Source: Nageia nagi (taxonomy: Eukaryota > Pinophyta). From it: DNA of 64,000 bases. The stretch covers positions 80,476,001 through 80,540,000 of the forward strand of contig JBITNC010000001.1 of assembly GCA_050084985.1 (NCBI GenBank), in the 5' to 3' direction. Below are positions 25,701 to 40,700 of this stretch, in pieces (the stretch's first letter is position 1; each line of letters starts with the position of its first letter). The position numbers and the translations under genes were made by a program. The notes under the pieces were generated by a model. It was not told where the DNA came from. It saw nothing but the letters and a program-made list of their open reading frames with translations, and searched no databases.

Positions 25701-28700
25701 TGTGGCACATTTTTTTATATTTAATAGTTTTTATATCTCAAATGGCAAATCACATTTCAAGACGAAATTCCTCTCTCAGGGATTGTAAGATTTTGAAGAA
25801 AGAACTTACCACACTTAATGCAAAATGCAAAAAGATGTTCCTTTTTACCTATTGGTGCTCAAGAAAATGCACTTTCATTTTCTTTTAACGGTGGACGATT
25901 TTCGTTGTGATTCTGCATGTAAATGATATACATTGAACTAGTAATATAAGAAGCATTATCAGGAGGGAAAAAATGGTTACTAGTAGCAAATCGCACATGA
26001 CTGTTGGGATGTCTATGCACATCGTTTGAATGATAATGTTTTATCCATGCACATTCACATTATGTTTTACTGGCATTGTACATATCATAATATGCCACAC
26101 GTTATGGAAATGACTATGCAATGAGTTAGTACTAAGGTTTGTCATGAGTACTTACAGTCAACAGTTCTAACTGTATGGGCAAAGTATTTATTCTGATGTG
26201 TTATTGCTAGTAAGAGTGACTATACATATTAGCATAATGATGATGTACCATAATGATGTCCAGATAATATAAGCAACTGGTCCGCATTACACTGTGTTTT
26301 TGTGTTGAATGTATCATATTTAGTTATGTTTATTACTACAACGGTGTTCATGTTGTGTTTCTGTTTAGTTGTTCTGTAAAAACCAAAAATGCCAGAGCGT
26401 CATGTTTATACAAGTTTTCCTTACACAAAGTACAATAATTTGATTAAGTGCAGTCGTGCTAATTAAATGTAATATTTGCATATTGTCAGCATATTGTTAG
26501 TAGGCAATAATTGTCACAAAGATGTTACTCATGTTTGTATTTCTAATTTGTTGTTTAACTAGCAAAAAAATGCTAAAATGGTTTACCATATGCATGTTTT
26601 CCTTGCATGAAGTACAATCACTTCAATGCATTCAGTCATGATAATTGCATTTCATATTTGCTTATTATCAGCATATCCTCAACATGAACATCTGCGAGGC
26701 AAAAACTGTGACAAACACCAAAGATAGTCTTAACTTGACCAAAAGGATACCATCAAATATTAGGAAAACTCACTCCCCTTGAGATATTACACAATGGAAG
26801 TAATTTTGGTTACCATCACTTCATGCATAATATGGACAAGACAAAATTAAATTCACAAATGAATGATAGTTACATTTAACACTTGGTATCTTTAGTATGA
26901 ACCTGTTGTAAGCAATAAAGCGTGTAGCTTTATTGTAGTATTCGCCTATGCCTGACTTCTGACCAAGCCAATCTACGGGTTAGACCTAGGCCTACCTTAA
27001 GATAATGTGGCTTCTAGGATTTCTAGAGGGTATATGAAGACAACTCTGTTTTCCATATCCACAATCAAGCAAGCAATATTGTTTTACTACTTGCTCTTCT
27101 AAGTGTTAACCTCTGGGGATTTCTACATTACAGTGCATCTCTATCTGTCGCTATTGGTAGCAGTGTTCTTTGGAAATTCTCTATGGTAACTATGCTAGAT
27201 ATGCATAGAGATCTTCTCTTTGATCTTGTGGCAAATTATGTTAAATTCCTACATGGTATCAAGGCTATGGTGATACTTTGCTCTTGTTATCCTAGAGAGT
27301 ATTACAAATTTACAGGTATAACTGAAAAGTATAAGCAAACATTTCATTTAGAAGAAAAATATACCTTGAAATCGAAGGAAAAATCACTCCTTTTTGGATC
27401 TCTTCATCTGTCATGTACTCAGCAAGACTGCACATTCAATGATGCTATTACAATGATTACACAATAAAATTATAATATCTGCTAGTTCATTTTATACAGA
27501 AACAAATTCTAAAAATTCCTATGGAAAAGCATTATGATCTAAAAACTGCTTTCCCATCTTGTTATTTTACTTTGTCAAATACTAAACTAGTGTAATGATA
27601 TAATTTTGTTTTCCCTCTTTCTTTGTCATTTGCACTTACACAAGATATTCACTTTCATTGATATATGTTTGCACGTTCATTCTTACGCATGTAAATAAAA
27701 GAATAGTTGATAACTTACTGATCAGTAATAAAAACAAGCATTTTAATATTGATTTTACATAAACTATTCTCAACTGTTCGATAAACAATAGTCACATGAA
27801 GTACATTTCCCCTAACTTCTTGTCTCCCAAATCATAAAAGAATATGTAGCCCTTGACGTCAAAAGAACTGTTGCAAAAATTCGCTTTCTTATATTAATTA
27901 GCCAGGATGGACTCCAACTCAATCATGATGGATAGGAATTGAAATTTTGAACCAGTTGATACATATATTTAGAAAAAAATTAAAAGAATTGACTTTGTGG
28001 GTATTGAAAAGTCACTTTGAGTCCCTAGTGAAGTCAAAATTGGCATGGCCAACTTTGCAAGTCTGTAAGTCCGGTAAGTCCTTTGAGTCCCACTCACAGA
28101 CTAAGCCAATTTGTCATAGAATAAAGAAGGTAAAGATGAAAAAGGAGACACAAGTTTAAAGAATCCAACATATTCAATGCATTTTCATTTGATTTTTTAA
28201 TCAGATTTATATGGCTAATATTGTTTTGAATTGATGTTAATTTACTGACAAATACAAAAAAGTAAAAAAATGTTTTTTCAATTTTACATTATTTATGGCA
28301 TTCTCATAACTGAGAATCTGTTTTGAAGATTCAATGCCTAAATCATTGTCTAAAAAGATAAAATTAAATAAATAAATACCTACATTCTATGAAAACATTG
28401 TAATTTAATAATTTATGCCCGTTGAGGTAATTATTTCCACCTAAATTCTTTTCAAGAAACCAGATGGCTTATAACCTAATGTCTTGATAAAACTGTCATA
28501 ACTACTAGAAGAGACAAAAAATAACTACAAATTCAAAATCTACAAAACTGTTGTTTACAAAAGAATAAAAATTGAAAATGGATATATTAGACTTGTGGTC
28601 ATTTGACGTTCAGGTGTCATGTCTACTTTTCAAGTAAGTCCCACCTATGGGCTCAGCAGGTCAGGGAATGAGATCCTTTATAGTCAAACTGTGAACAGAC

Positions 28701-31700
28701 ATAGCTTCACACAGCAGAGCGAGGGTAATGTGATACCCAAGTTCTATGCCCAGCCAATCGTACATGTCATTCAAAGCTAACAATCAGATAGCTTTGAATG
28801 TTGGATTCATTGAAATACACCAGTCAAACAAAAATGGACAAACTATTAAAGCAATAACTTTGGAATCCAATTAATGATCAATATTTGTAGAAAGGAGAGA
28901 CGGTTGGAGTGGAGAAGGATGGAATAGGAGCTTATGGATTTCTCTGATGACCCTTTTGAAGGGTATCAGATTTTTGGGTCTTTAGAGTCAAGGATTGTAA
29001 CCCTGGGCAAGAGATCAATCAAAGAACTGTAGCAAGGGGATCTATTGAGTCAGAAAAGATAGGTGCTATCTATAGAACAGTGGCAAATGCCAGTATCATC
29101 TATACCAATTCAGATTATGTCAAAAACCCTAGTGTTTCAAAAACCAGCTCTGGGTCAAATTTAAAAAATGGAGAAAATTTTGGAAAAATCAGCAAAAAAT
29201 CGTGGGACATAAAAAACAAATAAAGAAAGAATGAAAAAAACACGATTTAAAAAAAAAAAACGGCTGAAAGGAAAAATCATGATAAATCTCGTGATTTTGT
29301 AAACAATGAAAAATCCTATTACAAGTGACAAAATACTTGGTGAGGAATGGAAGGATTGATTCAAGGGTGCTCTTTTACAAGAAGTCAGGCTTGGTGGAGA
29401 GGTTCTACTTGCGAGAGATCCAGCTCACACATCATTAGGTGAGGGGGAGGGGCAGTCTATTGAGGACAAGGTGGGAGCAATGGTTCCATTTCAGGCAGAA
29501 AGCTATTCCGCAATTCATATGATTGTGTGTTAGGATTTAACAAAGAAATATATGAAACAAGCAATAGATAATACCCACTATTAAGAATATGCATAAAAGA
29601 ATAACGTAGAATTTACCCTAGGGAAAAACAAGGAAAACCCCACCAAACACGGAACACAATTATATTAGATTTGATATGTTTTCTTACACCAAACTCTTCC
29701 CATACATCATACCTCATACACTTCAAACCTCATACATCCATTAACCCTTAACTGGGTTTTATAGCCTTTGATCATCACAACCTTACTCTACACCCTAAAT
29801 TCAGGTCTGTAAAGATAGGGACTAAATTTAGCTCCATAAAGATAGAGCCTAAAACTAGCTCCATAAACATAGGGACAACTAAGGTAGGGCCCTGGTTTAA
29901 ATCCTTAATTTGTGTATAATAAAATACAAGTGCATATCACAATCTTACACTGTGGAGGAAAACCTATAGAGGTTGGGTTTTGTAGGCAACGGTTTGGATC
30001 TAGAAGTGCTTTCTACTCTTTCTAAGAGGAGCAAGTCAAGCTCAATAGCCCAAAGATTCCCTAGTTGAAGAGGGCAAGGAAAGTGGTGAAGCAACAAAAG
30101 TAGAGGAACAAGATAGTCTTGAGAGAATATTTAAGGGTGCAATAGGCACTAGAATTCTCAAAGAAAGCCCTTCTCAGGAAATTCCATAATCATTTTATTT
30201 CTGAGCATAATCTCACTGATTGGATGCAAAAGGTATGGGTCCCAATTCTAAGGTATGGGCCAATATATCATATACTAACTTGAGGATGGATTGGACTCAT
30301 TTTCCAATCTGTTGAAGATTCCAAGAAGAAAGATCTCAAAATGGGTCGAGCTCCTTGGTTTATCCATGGAGCTCTGGTCTAAAAAAGCATTAACAACAAT
30401 AGGTGACTCGATAGGCAAAACTCTAGAGATCAATGGTTCCTATAGAACCGATTCTTTCTCAACAGTGGCACATATTTTGGTGGGAATTGATATTAGCAAG
30501 GGCCAGGCTGATTGCTTGGGGATAGTAGTGGGGTAAGTGGTTCATAATCAAACTCTAGACTACAATAAAGAAAGTATGGAAATGAAAATATGAAGTGAAA
30601 GTGGTTGGAAAAGCATAACAGAAGGATGCAAAAGAGTTTATGCAGGTGTTGATAACAAGAAGTGATCATAGCTTGGCTCAGCAGGATGCAAGAGCAGCAA
30701 TGGCTTCAATCCAATATCTTCAGACAAGGAAATTTACATCGAGGGAAGAGTGGAGGCCAAGGAAAGAAACAATATTTCAACACATAAATCTCAACACCCA
30801 AGGAAAGAACATCCAATATCTAAGGAACCTTCTCAAGGCTTGGACTATGAAGACTCTCCTATTCCTGGTAAATTCCTTGTTGATAAATATTTTACAAATA
30901 ATGTTGATTTAGTTATGGGTGGTTCTGAGTTTTGGCCTGCTCCTTTTGAAAGGGCAAAAAGCTCATATAGGCCCTAAAGATCATCTCTCGGATTGCTCTC
31001 ATGGAATCTATAGGGAGACTAGTCAAACCCTCTGGGCGCATGAGTAGCATGTCATGAAAGAAACCATATCTCTGGAGCATCTTGGCAGCCTCGGAAAACC
31101 AACATCAACAACAACTTTGTGCAGTTAAGTCGATTGCGGAGACCAAGGCTTGAGAAGGAGTCTATCTATATTGCCCCACTGGCAGAAAGGCTCCTAAGGC
31201 GATAGAGGAAGAGGACTATGGACTATGGAAGTAATGGCCCACACTTCAAGAGGCTAGCAAACAAACTTTGCAACTATGATAAAGTGAGGGATTGTTCTCT
31301 TGCTCTGAATGGAACGGGACAAAGTATTGACGAAGATCCTCTCTACCATGGTTTATTCTACTGCTCTCAAACTAGGTCCCCAAACCTTAACTCCATATGG
31401 TATTGTGGGGATGACTAGAGTTTGGAAGAGCTCTATCTTGGACGATACATCCTAGAAGTGCAAGTGGATGCACTATCTCTCTAAGGTGGAGACAATCGCA
31501 TATCCTCAACGAACTTTAGGTGGGTTGTTGTCCTCATGGAGAATTTGGGGCCAAAGAAGAGCACTCCCAAGTGTTGTGACTAGCACAACATGCCCCAAAT
31601 TTTAGCAAATTTGGGGACCCATGAAATTTTGCCAATGGGGGATACTATGATACATCACGGGCGAAACTCATAAGCAAAGGGACAAGGTGGATATCCCCCA

Positions 31701-34700
31701 AAGGGCTCTAAGGAACGAAGTTATGGAACAAGGTGAAATTTTGGCAAAGTATGGAGACCATCTTCAATAGGTGCACTCCCAGACAAAGACAAGCCCCATG
31801 ACTCATCAAAGACCTGCACCAAGGTGATAATGCGTTCTTCTAATATAAGTCCAATCCAAGACATCGAGCATGACCCTCCCAAGACTTGCGCTAGCTTTGC
31901 AAGGGCTCCGAGAGGAAATTTCGAGTAACTGGGGTCAAAATTGGCTAAGTATGAAACACACCTATCTCAGAAGCAAGTCCAGGTGAAGACAAACCCTATG
32001 ACCATGGGAAGATTTGCACTTAGTCTCATTCATGCCCCTCTAGCGCAACTACCAACCTAGACAACTGTCATGAACTCCCTTGGACTTGAGCTGGGATTCA
32101 TCTTCCTCCTCCAAGCACAAATAAAGCTCAAGACACCAATTTTGTCCCTCTCATGACTTGCGTTGGCCTCCCTTCCAACCTTGGAGACAAAACGAGCTCA
32201 AATGCACTAGTTCATGCCCCGAGGAGACCTACGCTTGTCCTTATTCCACTTCCCCTATTCAAGTAAAAGCCCAAACATCACCATTGACTACCTAGTGACT
32301 TGCATTGGAATTCCCTCTCCAGTATGGGCACATATCAAGAAGAAGACAAGCATGATGACTCCCTCTTACTTACATTGGCATTTTGGACCCCATCTTGGTG
32401 CATAACCCCATGTGTCTTGAGTAGAAAAAGTTTGCACAACAAAAGGAGGTGCACCAGAAGGCCTAACTTGTTGAGTATGATGATATGTTATATATTGATG
32501 ATTAAAATTGATAGTTTATGCAATTGATATCACTTGAGTGACACTTGTTATCTATAACATATCAAGAAGAAGACAAGCATGATGACTCCCTCTTAGAGTT
32601 TTTTTCCTTGCCCAACTACGCCAAGCCCTCTTGACCTCTTAGATTGCTTGAGAGAACATCAAAACCTCCCAAAATGTCAATGCAAGCCCTCCTAGTGCAA
32701 GACTCATCCTAGATGTCAAGTTTATCCTCTTAGACCCTTGCGCTAGGGCTTTTGAGTCCCTTCACCATCATAATCCATCTCTAGAGGGCCCTTAGATGCA
32801 TGCAACAACCATCCAAGCGCAAGTCAAGCCCAAGACAAGAACTTTGTCATCCTTATCTCTTGCATCAATCCCTTCTCACACTCCATGCAATCATCTGAGC
32901 TCAAAACTCTTGCGCAAGCCTATCCCAACACAAGTCAACCCCTAGACACCAACCTTGTCTTCCCCTTCACATATGCCACACACTCCTTCACACCTACGAT
33001 GATCCTCCAATGCTCAAACTCACCAAATCATCACCATCCTTTCCTTGAGCCACCCATCCAACTCACTTTGTTGTGTTTTGCAGGTATAGTACTATGGATA
33101 GAATCCAACTCAACCCTGACCATTGGGCAAGGAGCTTGAAAAATTTGTTGAAGGACATCTCGATTGAGATAGAGAAATCTGAGAGAGACCCATTGCCTGA
33201 AGCTTGTATCAAGAATGGTCTTGCAAATATCAGAGACAAAGACTAGCAACGCACCAACCCCGTTAAGATGCTAGATAAGATAGTCACAATACCTCAGGAA
33301 GCTTTATCTCTCGATGTGATCTATCACTCAGGGTTGTAGACAACTATCATGATGCCTTTTGCAATGCACTTTCCAAATTTATGTTGTGAGGTGGCCAAGT
33401 TATGTGACGTGGGGGCAAGGACTCTCTAAGACAATAAAGATGAGGTGATCATGAGATTCACTAAAGAAGGGGTCGAGGATGCATTCGGTTGGGCAAGAGA
33501 TGTTATTAAATGCATTGAAGAAGACTCCATCGTCTTCTATGAATCCTTGAAGGGGCAAGGAAATATGATTAGAGAATGGCTTCTTCCCGATGCAAGAGAG
33601 CTCAAAGGAAACACACTTTTGAACGATAAGAAGACAAGTACCTTCAACACTTGGAGGCCCATAGGATAGAAGATAGAGATGAGAAGAACGAAAAAGCACC
33701 TAAAGGAGAATCTTCTCAACCTAGGGATTCAAGAACCTTTACCTAGTTGAAGGGATCTTCCATTGTGATAAGTAGAACAACCACTAATAAGAAGAAGCTG
33801 CAAGGTGCATAGGATTGGAAAATCCAAACTCAAGAAATTGAAGTAGGTCCAATTGTCTTGGAGGGACATGAATTCAACATCAATGCAAGTGCTTCTACCC
33901 TAAGACAAGAAGGAACAAGAAAATAAAGGGACGATTGAGGATCACTCGACACGTTTTTGGTTCGTCTATGACCGCCCTTGGAGGACACAACCTAGACCCA
34001 CAAATAGGCTTTTGCCTCTCTATCCAAAAACAAGGCTAGTGGCACCTTAACGAGAATGCCTAATCGACCCTTGGGTTTACCCATAGCCGGCTTAGTTTGC
34101 CATGGTATGAGCCTGACATTTCTCGAGTGAACCACCCCACCATAGGCACAAACTCAAGGGTATCACTCCATTAGCACACAACCACCAAGCTCTGAAACAT
34201 GGGTCAGGGCACTAAGGCTATCTGCAATTCACCATGCCCGTCATACCCCGGTGAGCCATGGATGCACCTTGGCTTGCCTAGCCTTTGTCACCCATCAAAA
34301 CTCACCCCGTCATATTCTCCCCCACTTTAAATAGACAGCGACCCAACACCAAGTAAGTTGAGAAGACACACATCCATGTGCTCCTTGTGTCTAGCAAACC
34401 ATGTTCAAGTACATGCACAAAAGTCCTAGAGGTTTTGTCAGGATTGTGGCATCTGAATGCCATCTTTGGCAACTGAAGACTAAAGAAAGAGTTGATCAAT
34501 AAGAACAAATTCTGCACAGAAATTGAGGCAGCCCAAATGCAGCCAGATGACATCAAAAAGTAAGCCTCTTGGAACATGGGTCTAGCACTTATGAAGGAGG
34601 AGTTGAAAAAAGTCATCATGGAAGTGGTCAAAGAGCTATTTGAGAAGATCACAGATTTCATCCAAGAAGAGGCTAAGATCCAAGTAAAGATTGAAAAACT

Positions 34701-37700
34701 CAATGTCTCAGGAATATTGCATCAACTTTGCCTTCTACTTTGACTGGATGAAGGGAGCCACTGACAAATGCCACGACATAGCTAAAAATGTAGCTAAAGA
34801 AAAAGAAGAGATCAAAACTCAAATGGCTGAGTTCATTTTTGGGGTCATCTTTCTGGACGAGTTTGGAGTACCAAGGAGGGAAGACTCAGTATCCAAGGAA
34901 GCGCATCACTTGATGAACAACATGTTCAACACCCACGATGTGAACATGTTGAAAGTCGAGCATCCTTTCAAAGAAGAGAGAAAGCTTTCAGTGTGGGAGT
35001 ACCAAATAAGACGAGTTGTGACAAAAATTTCAAAGCAGAGTACCGTGAACCGTAAAACCTTTGATGTAATAGAGATGGGCATAGACAAGATGGAGGAATT
35101 CATGGGAGACAATTTTGAGTACATTGCGCAACTAATTCAAGAGCTTAGTTTTTGCGATCTCTAGACTTAGGATATTTTCATGTCTTAGTGTGAATAGGGT
35201 TTTATACTTCTAGAATTTTTCAGCATATTTTATTGCCATTTTATTGGCAATTTCTTTTATATTATTTAATGTGGATTTGGTATAGTGATGCCATGTAGCA
35301 TAATTTCATTGGACCTTTAATTACTTGAGTTATTTTAAAAAATATATATACTTTTAGGGTTAAGACAACACTTAGGGTTGTCATCTGAAACTATTTAAAT
35401 CCCTTTGTAAAGGGTTAGACATTTTTGCAATTTGGAAAACTTTGCTGCTGCTTTCTAATAAACAAGTTTATCTCAAATTGTGGATGTGGTATATTTTCAA
35501 TTGACTATAAGTATGCCCTCATGCTTTGTGACTTTGAAGATGAATGAATGTTGATGATATTAAGGGAATGTTATTGCTATCTTATGCTACTTTGAGTTGC
35601 TTGGGACATTTCATAAATCTTCTATAAGGTGGATGAAAGAATACTCGAATATCTTTTGAAGTGATTTGAGTAGTATTTTGAAAGCTATAGTTCATTGTTT
35701 ACATATCAAACTTGTGTATTTTGGAATGGCTCCCTTATGTTGCTTAACTTAGGAACTTCACCTCATTCATCTAGAACTACTTTCATCTCATCATTTGCCA
35801 TCTTTGCCTTAGCTTCACACTCCTCCCACTAGACCATTTGTGTTGTTGGCTAGTGGAGTGGATTTGGGATGCATTGAACCTATATCGAGCCCGGGAAGAG
35901 TCAATTTCCAAACCTTGCATCTGTACGTGAGAAGGCCTACTCTTATGTGGAATTCATATACTCACAGTCTATCCTATATTTTTCTTTTATTTTTACACTT
36001 TTTTTGTGCGATTTTTGCACCCCTTTTGTTTGTATTGTTTAAGGAACAACCTTTTGATGAGTAAAATAATGGTATTCCAAATTCCACCACGGCTGTCACT
36101 AACCTTCCCCTAGTGATCATTTCACCTGTTATCGTGAAGGGACCAGTTAGCTCGTAGAACTCGTACTCCAACACTCAGGGTAGATTTAGTTTCCTCTCAC
36201 TAGTATTGCAAGACAATATTTGACTCCATTTAGTTAATCAATCCGGGCGATGCTTAAGGCTATATGCTATTGAACTCTGTTCTCTCAACTGTATCTACTT
36301 CAAGTAAACGTTGCAGAAAGCAAATATGCAGGATGGAAAGTTGCAGAATTGAAAGTATAGGAATCTTAAATGTTGAAAGAAATATACACTTGAAATCATC
36401 ACACTGAATGTAAACTCGCACCTGAATTAAAAGAACAGTAAAATAAAAGAGTCTTCTACCATTTGGAGTGGGCACTTGCTCCTCTTGGTGGAAGACTTAG
36501 AAGAACTCAGAACTGGAAACTCTTAACAGATCACTCTATTATTGCATGCAATTTGTCTTGCACAGAATGTGCTTGACAAATCTAATACAAAGTTTTATTC
36601 TCAACAGTCTACACACAATAATTCCTGAATCTTCTAACCCCCCCTACCATCAACAACTGAGGTATAAATATCCTCAGTTGTTTAACAATAGGCTGGTCAA
36701 GAATAACAATAATCTAAACAATATTCTGTTATAGAAAATAGAATCAATTATTCTACCAGCTAGCTAACTCTAAAATTAACATGCTAACAGTGCCCACATC
36801 TTATCTAAGGAGAGCTGCAATCTCTTAAGAAATGGGTGGCTCATCTCAACGAGTCAACACTATCCTATTTACATCGTAAGTAGTTTATTATGCCTAATTT
36901 GGAGTCAAACATACTCCATAAAACAAGAATCATATCTGACTATATCTAATGTGTGGGAGCCATGCTTCTATAGACTATATCTGAAGCAGCTCACATCACG
37001 TAAATATTTGGATCATACAAGGCTGGAATAGAGCTAACAATATAGTCAATAATGACGGTCAAGTTCTCAAATTTGGGTCTGGAGAGGGAGCTCCGAATGA
37101 GTCTGAAATAGAAGCTCCAAACAAGTATGGAATAGAAGCTCCAGACAAGTCTGAAATAGAAGCTCTGAACGAGTCTGGAATAGGAGCTCCGGGCAAGTAT
37201 GGAACGGAAGCTCCAGACGAGTCTAGAACAAAAGCTCTGAACAAGTCTAGAATAGAAGCTCCAGACAATATAACTCTGCTTTACCAAATGAGGCATCCAA
37301 TGTGTCCGGAGCTGTATACAAGTGCAAAATCTGTTCAGAATACTTCCTAACAATTCTTGCAACTCATCCAAGTTATCAACCATCATTCCGTGGAGCAAAG
37401 AGAAGCATTTTGGTTCAAACAAACACACAAAATAGAATTAGTATGCACAAAATTCTAATATAAGGAAAGTATGCATTTAACCATATATTAAACAACTAAA
37501 TAGTCCAACAGTTACAATTAATCCGTCCCATAATGTCCAAATATACAAAATGAACCATCGAATTGTGCCAAAAACCAAGTAATTACTGAGACTCATCACT
37601 TTTGTCTAGGCATTGAGACAATCTGAATCCTCAGAAAATAAATGTTATTTAAGTTGGTGGCAGCTTTAAACATCTTAGCCAATCTTTGAGCCTTGTTTCC

Positions 37701-40700
37701 GCAACCCTCAAAAGAGAGACCTTTGAGGTAATCAGTCCTCATAGCGGGAAGGGGTAATGTCCTTCCACATAAGATGTTGGTGTTCCTCTTAAACCTTACT
37801 AGTCATTTGCCAATCAGCAAGATAGGAAAGAAAAAGCAGCATTCAAAATAGTGTGGGTAATCCTCGGAAAACTGCAGGTAAACGCGACTCTGGCCTTTCT
37901 CGAGTTTGGCAAATTAAACTTGGCATTCCCAAGTAACGGTGTTTAATAAATGAGTAACCAACCTATAATCCCACGGGTACCCGATGAGTAACCAAAAACC
38001 GGCCACACAAAGGCTGAAATCGAAATTTTAAGACAATTTCCACCTATTTCATTCCTAGTTTGCTATTTTTCTCCATTTTGCTCATTGTTTTACTCTCCAG
38101 GTCAGTTTTTGAAGGGTTTGAAGGTTCAACATCAATCTGAAGAGCTTCACTGTGGATTTCCAGCATTTCACCACAAATTTCTCAAGAGTTTGTGGTCTGG
38201 TTGTGAGTTTTTTAATTCTGAACATGAATTTCAAGAGGTAGGATTTTTAGCTTCTTTTTTTAATTTCAGCATGGAATTTTTTTGTTTCCTTTGTATGTTA
38301 ATGTTAATGCTTTTAAAATAGGGTTAGGCTTTTATAAGGTTTTTAATGGGAATTAGACTTGTTTTCACTTTCTTGATGGCAATTGAACATGATGCCCATT
38401 TGAATGCACCTCCTCCTCAAGGACTAGGGTCAGATATTACTTGAAAGTATGTCACAAAGGGTACTCTTCCAAACCAAGTGATTTACAAGGGTGGTATAAA
38501 TAGATTAAAATACCATCTTGCAAGGATACCAGGTAAAGATGTAGCACTTTGTACTGTTGCCCCTCCCAAAGTTATACGCAAGATGCAAGCCTTACTTGCT
38601 ACAGCCTCACAAAAGAAAGTAGAAAAGCAAAAGACCAATATGGCAGTTGGTGCAAGGATTGGGGGGAATGTGAGCTTTGAATATTCAGTATCAAATTCTT
38701 TCTTTGCCAAAATCCATGTTCACAATCAAATGAAGATTCAACACTTCCAAGTTCAATGAGGCATCAAACCATGAAAGGTGTCTTTATTCTTCGTACAGAG
38801 GCACAACCTTTCCTTGACACTACATCATGGGGAAAAGATAAAACTCAATGGTCCTTATTCGGTGGCCATGGTGAATGCATTCATCAATGTTGGAAGAGAG
38901 ATGAAGGCCCCTACCGCAAAGAATTTCAATGGTCCTTTGCTTGAGAATGCAATTGTTAACACATCTGCCATAGTAGATGAGCAAAGAAAGAAATGGCACA
39001 AACATGGATACACTATTATGTCAAATGGATAGACAGATACTAACAAGCATACACTACCCAACTTCATGGTGGCATCAAGTGGATCAATGGTCTTCTTGAA
39101 GTCAGTTGATGGATCCGATAAAATAAAGATGCATCGCTGATTTTCAAATTGCTTGATGAAGTGGTGTTGTAAGTGGATGTGGAGAATGTTGTCCAAGTAG
39201 TGACGGACAAAGTTTCAACATATGTTTTTGCACGTAAAATGCTTGAGAGGAAGTATAAAACCTTATTTTGGAGCCCATGCGCAGCCCATGTCATTGACCT
39301 TATGCTAGAGGACATGGGCAAGCTCTCATGGATAAAAAATATGGTTGAAGAAGCAAAAATAATTACCAAATTCATCTACAACCACAATTGGGTGCTTAGT
39401 TTGATGAGAGAGCACACAGGTGGCAAGGAGATCATTCGTCCAGATATTACTAGATTTGTCTCCAATTTTCCTACATTAAAAAGCCTCTTTGAAGTAAAAA
39501 CTCCTCTTAAGAGGTTGCTTTTTAGTGATAAATGAAGGGAGTCTTCTTTTCATCATAGTGATGATGGGTAGAAGGTCCAAAAGATAGTGTTTGATGAATT
39601 GTTTTGGAAGGGCATTGACAAGGTCTTGAAGGTAATTTAAATTCTTTCTTTTATATTTTTTTATTTTTCAATATTTAGTTTGTAGCTTTGTAAATTTAAA
39701 GTTTCTTGTTTGTATTTTTCTTTATTTAAATCTAATTTTTTTTTTTTTAATTATTTCTAGGTACACAACCTTGGATCAAGGTTCTTCATCTTGTAGATGG
39801 TGATTTGACCAATGAGCGATCTATATGAGGCCATGGATAGAGCAAATGGGGTTGTTCAATGTATGTATAAAAGAAATAGAAAAAAATGGATGCCCTTGAG
39901 AATATCATTGATAGGAGATGGACCCATCGTCTCCATCGACCTCTACATGCAAGGGGGTACTACGTGAACCCCAACTTTTTCTATGTTGAAAGTTTTGAGG
40001 CTGATAATGAGGTTATGGATGGCCTCTATACTTGCATTGAGAGGATGATCCGTGATGATAACCTCAAGGCTCTTGTTCCAGATGAGATGCAAGCCTACAA
40101 GAGGGCCAGTGGGAGGGTTCTTTCTTCAGTTATTTGTAAAATATCAAGAAACACCTTGCGACCAAGTAATAATCTAAAGTCAATAAAATTATAAATGTGT
40201 TGCCTTTTTACTATTTTACAATTTAGTATTTACTATTTACTATTTTATAAAAGCTAAATTGAGTTTTTGAAAATGTAATTTCTTTTTCATAGACTGTTGG
40301 TGGGAAGATGATGGTGCTCGATGTCTAAATCTTCAAAGGATGGCAGTGAGGATATTGCATCATCCTTGTAGCACTTCTGGATGTGAGCGCAATTGGTCCA
40401 TTTTTTGAGAGCGTTCACACAAAGAGACACAACAAGTTGAACCAACAACACCCAAATGACCTTGTGTTCGTCCAATACAATCTTTGTCATCATGTCAAAC
40501 AAGTGGAGGGCACAAATTGCTATGATGCCATTGACCTTGATTCTACGAATCGACTAGTAGATTGGGTTGTTGAAGATGTGGAACCCATCTTCCCTAGGGA
40601 GGACATTGAGCGACTTGAACGGGAAGTAGTAGGTGAAGGTACATCTAGTGCAATAGCTACAATTTATATGGAGCTCAAGGATGAGGATGAGTACATACCT

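Larger units (their letters stand above)
31572..36060 (+). mobile_element. Family A element, copy A2, carrying coding sequence
   Basis: It starts TGTTGTGACTAGCACAACA, with the family block CCCAAATTTTAGCAAATTTG and GGGACCC, then a 75-bp-type array (31750-32990), a 2.1-kb coding-like module (33091-35164) and a promoter-like tail with ACAACACTTAGGG and CTATTTAAAT near 35370-35400. The tail matches A4 (51060-51499) and, less well, A3 (45820-46560). The right boundary is approximate. No target duplication was resolved. Confidence 0.55.

Noticed and set aside
27183-27467. 94-codon open frame as a gene
   Set aside because: It crosses the LTR-PBS junction of a truncated retroelement and shows no known domain.
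34302-34703. 133-codon minus-strand open frame
   Set aside because: It is antisense to the helix-rich coding stretch of family A, which has better coding character on the plus strand.
36991-37428. 145-codon open frame with RLVWSFY-type repeats
   Set aside because: It is explained by the 24-bp minisatellite, and two frames are equally open.
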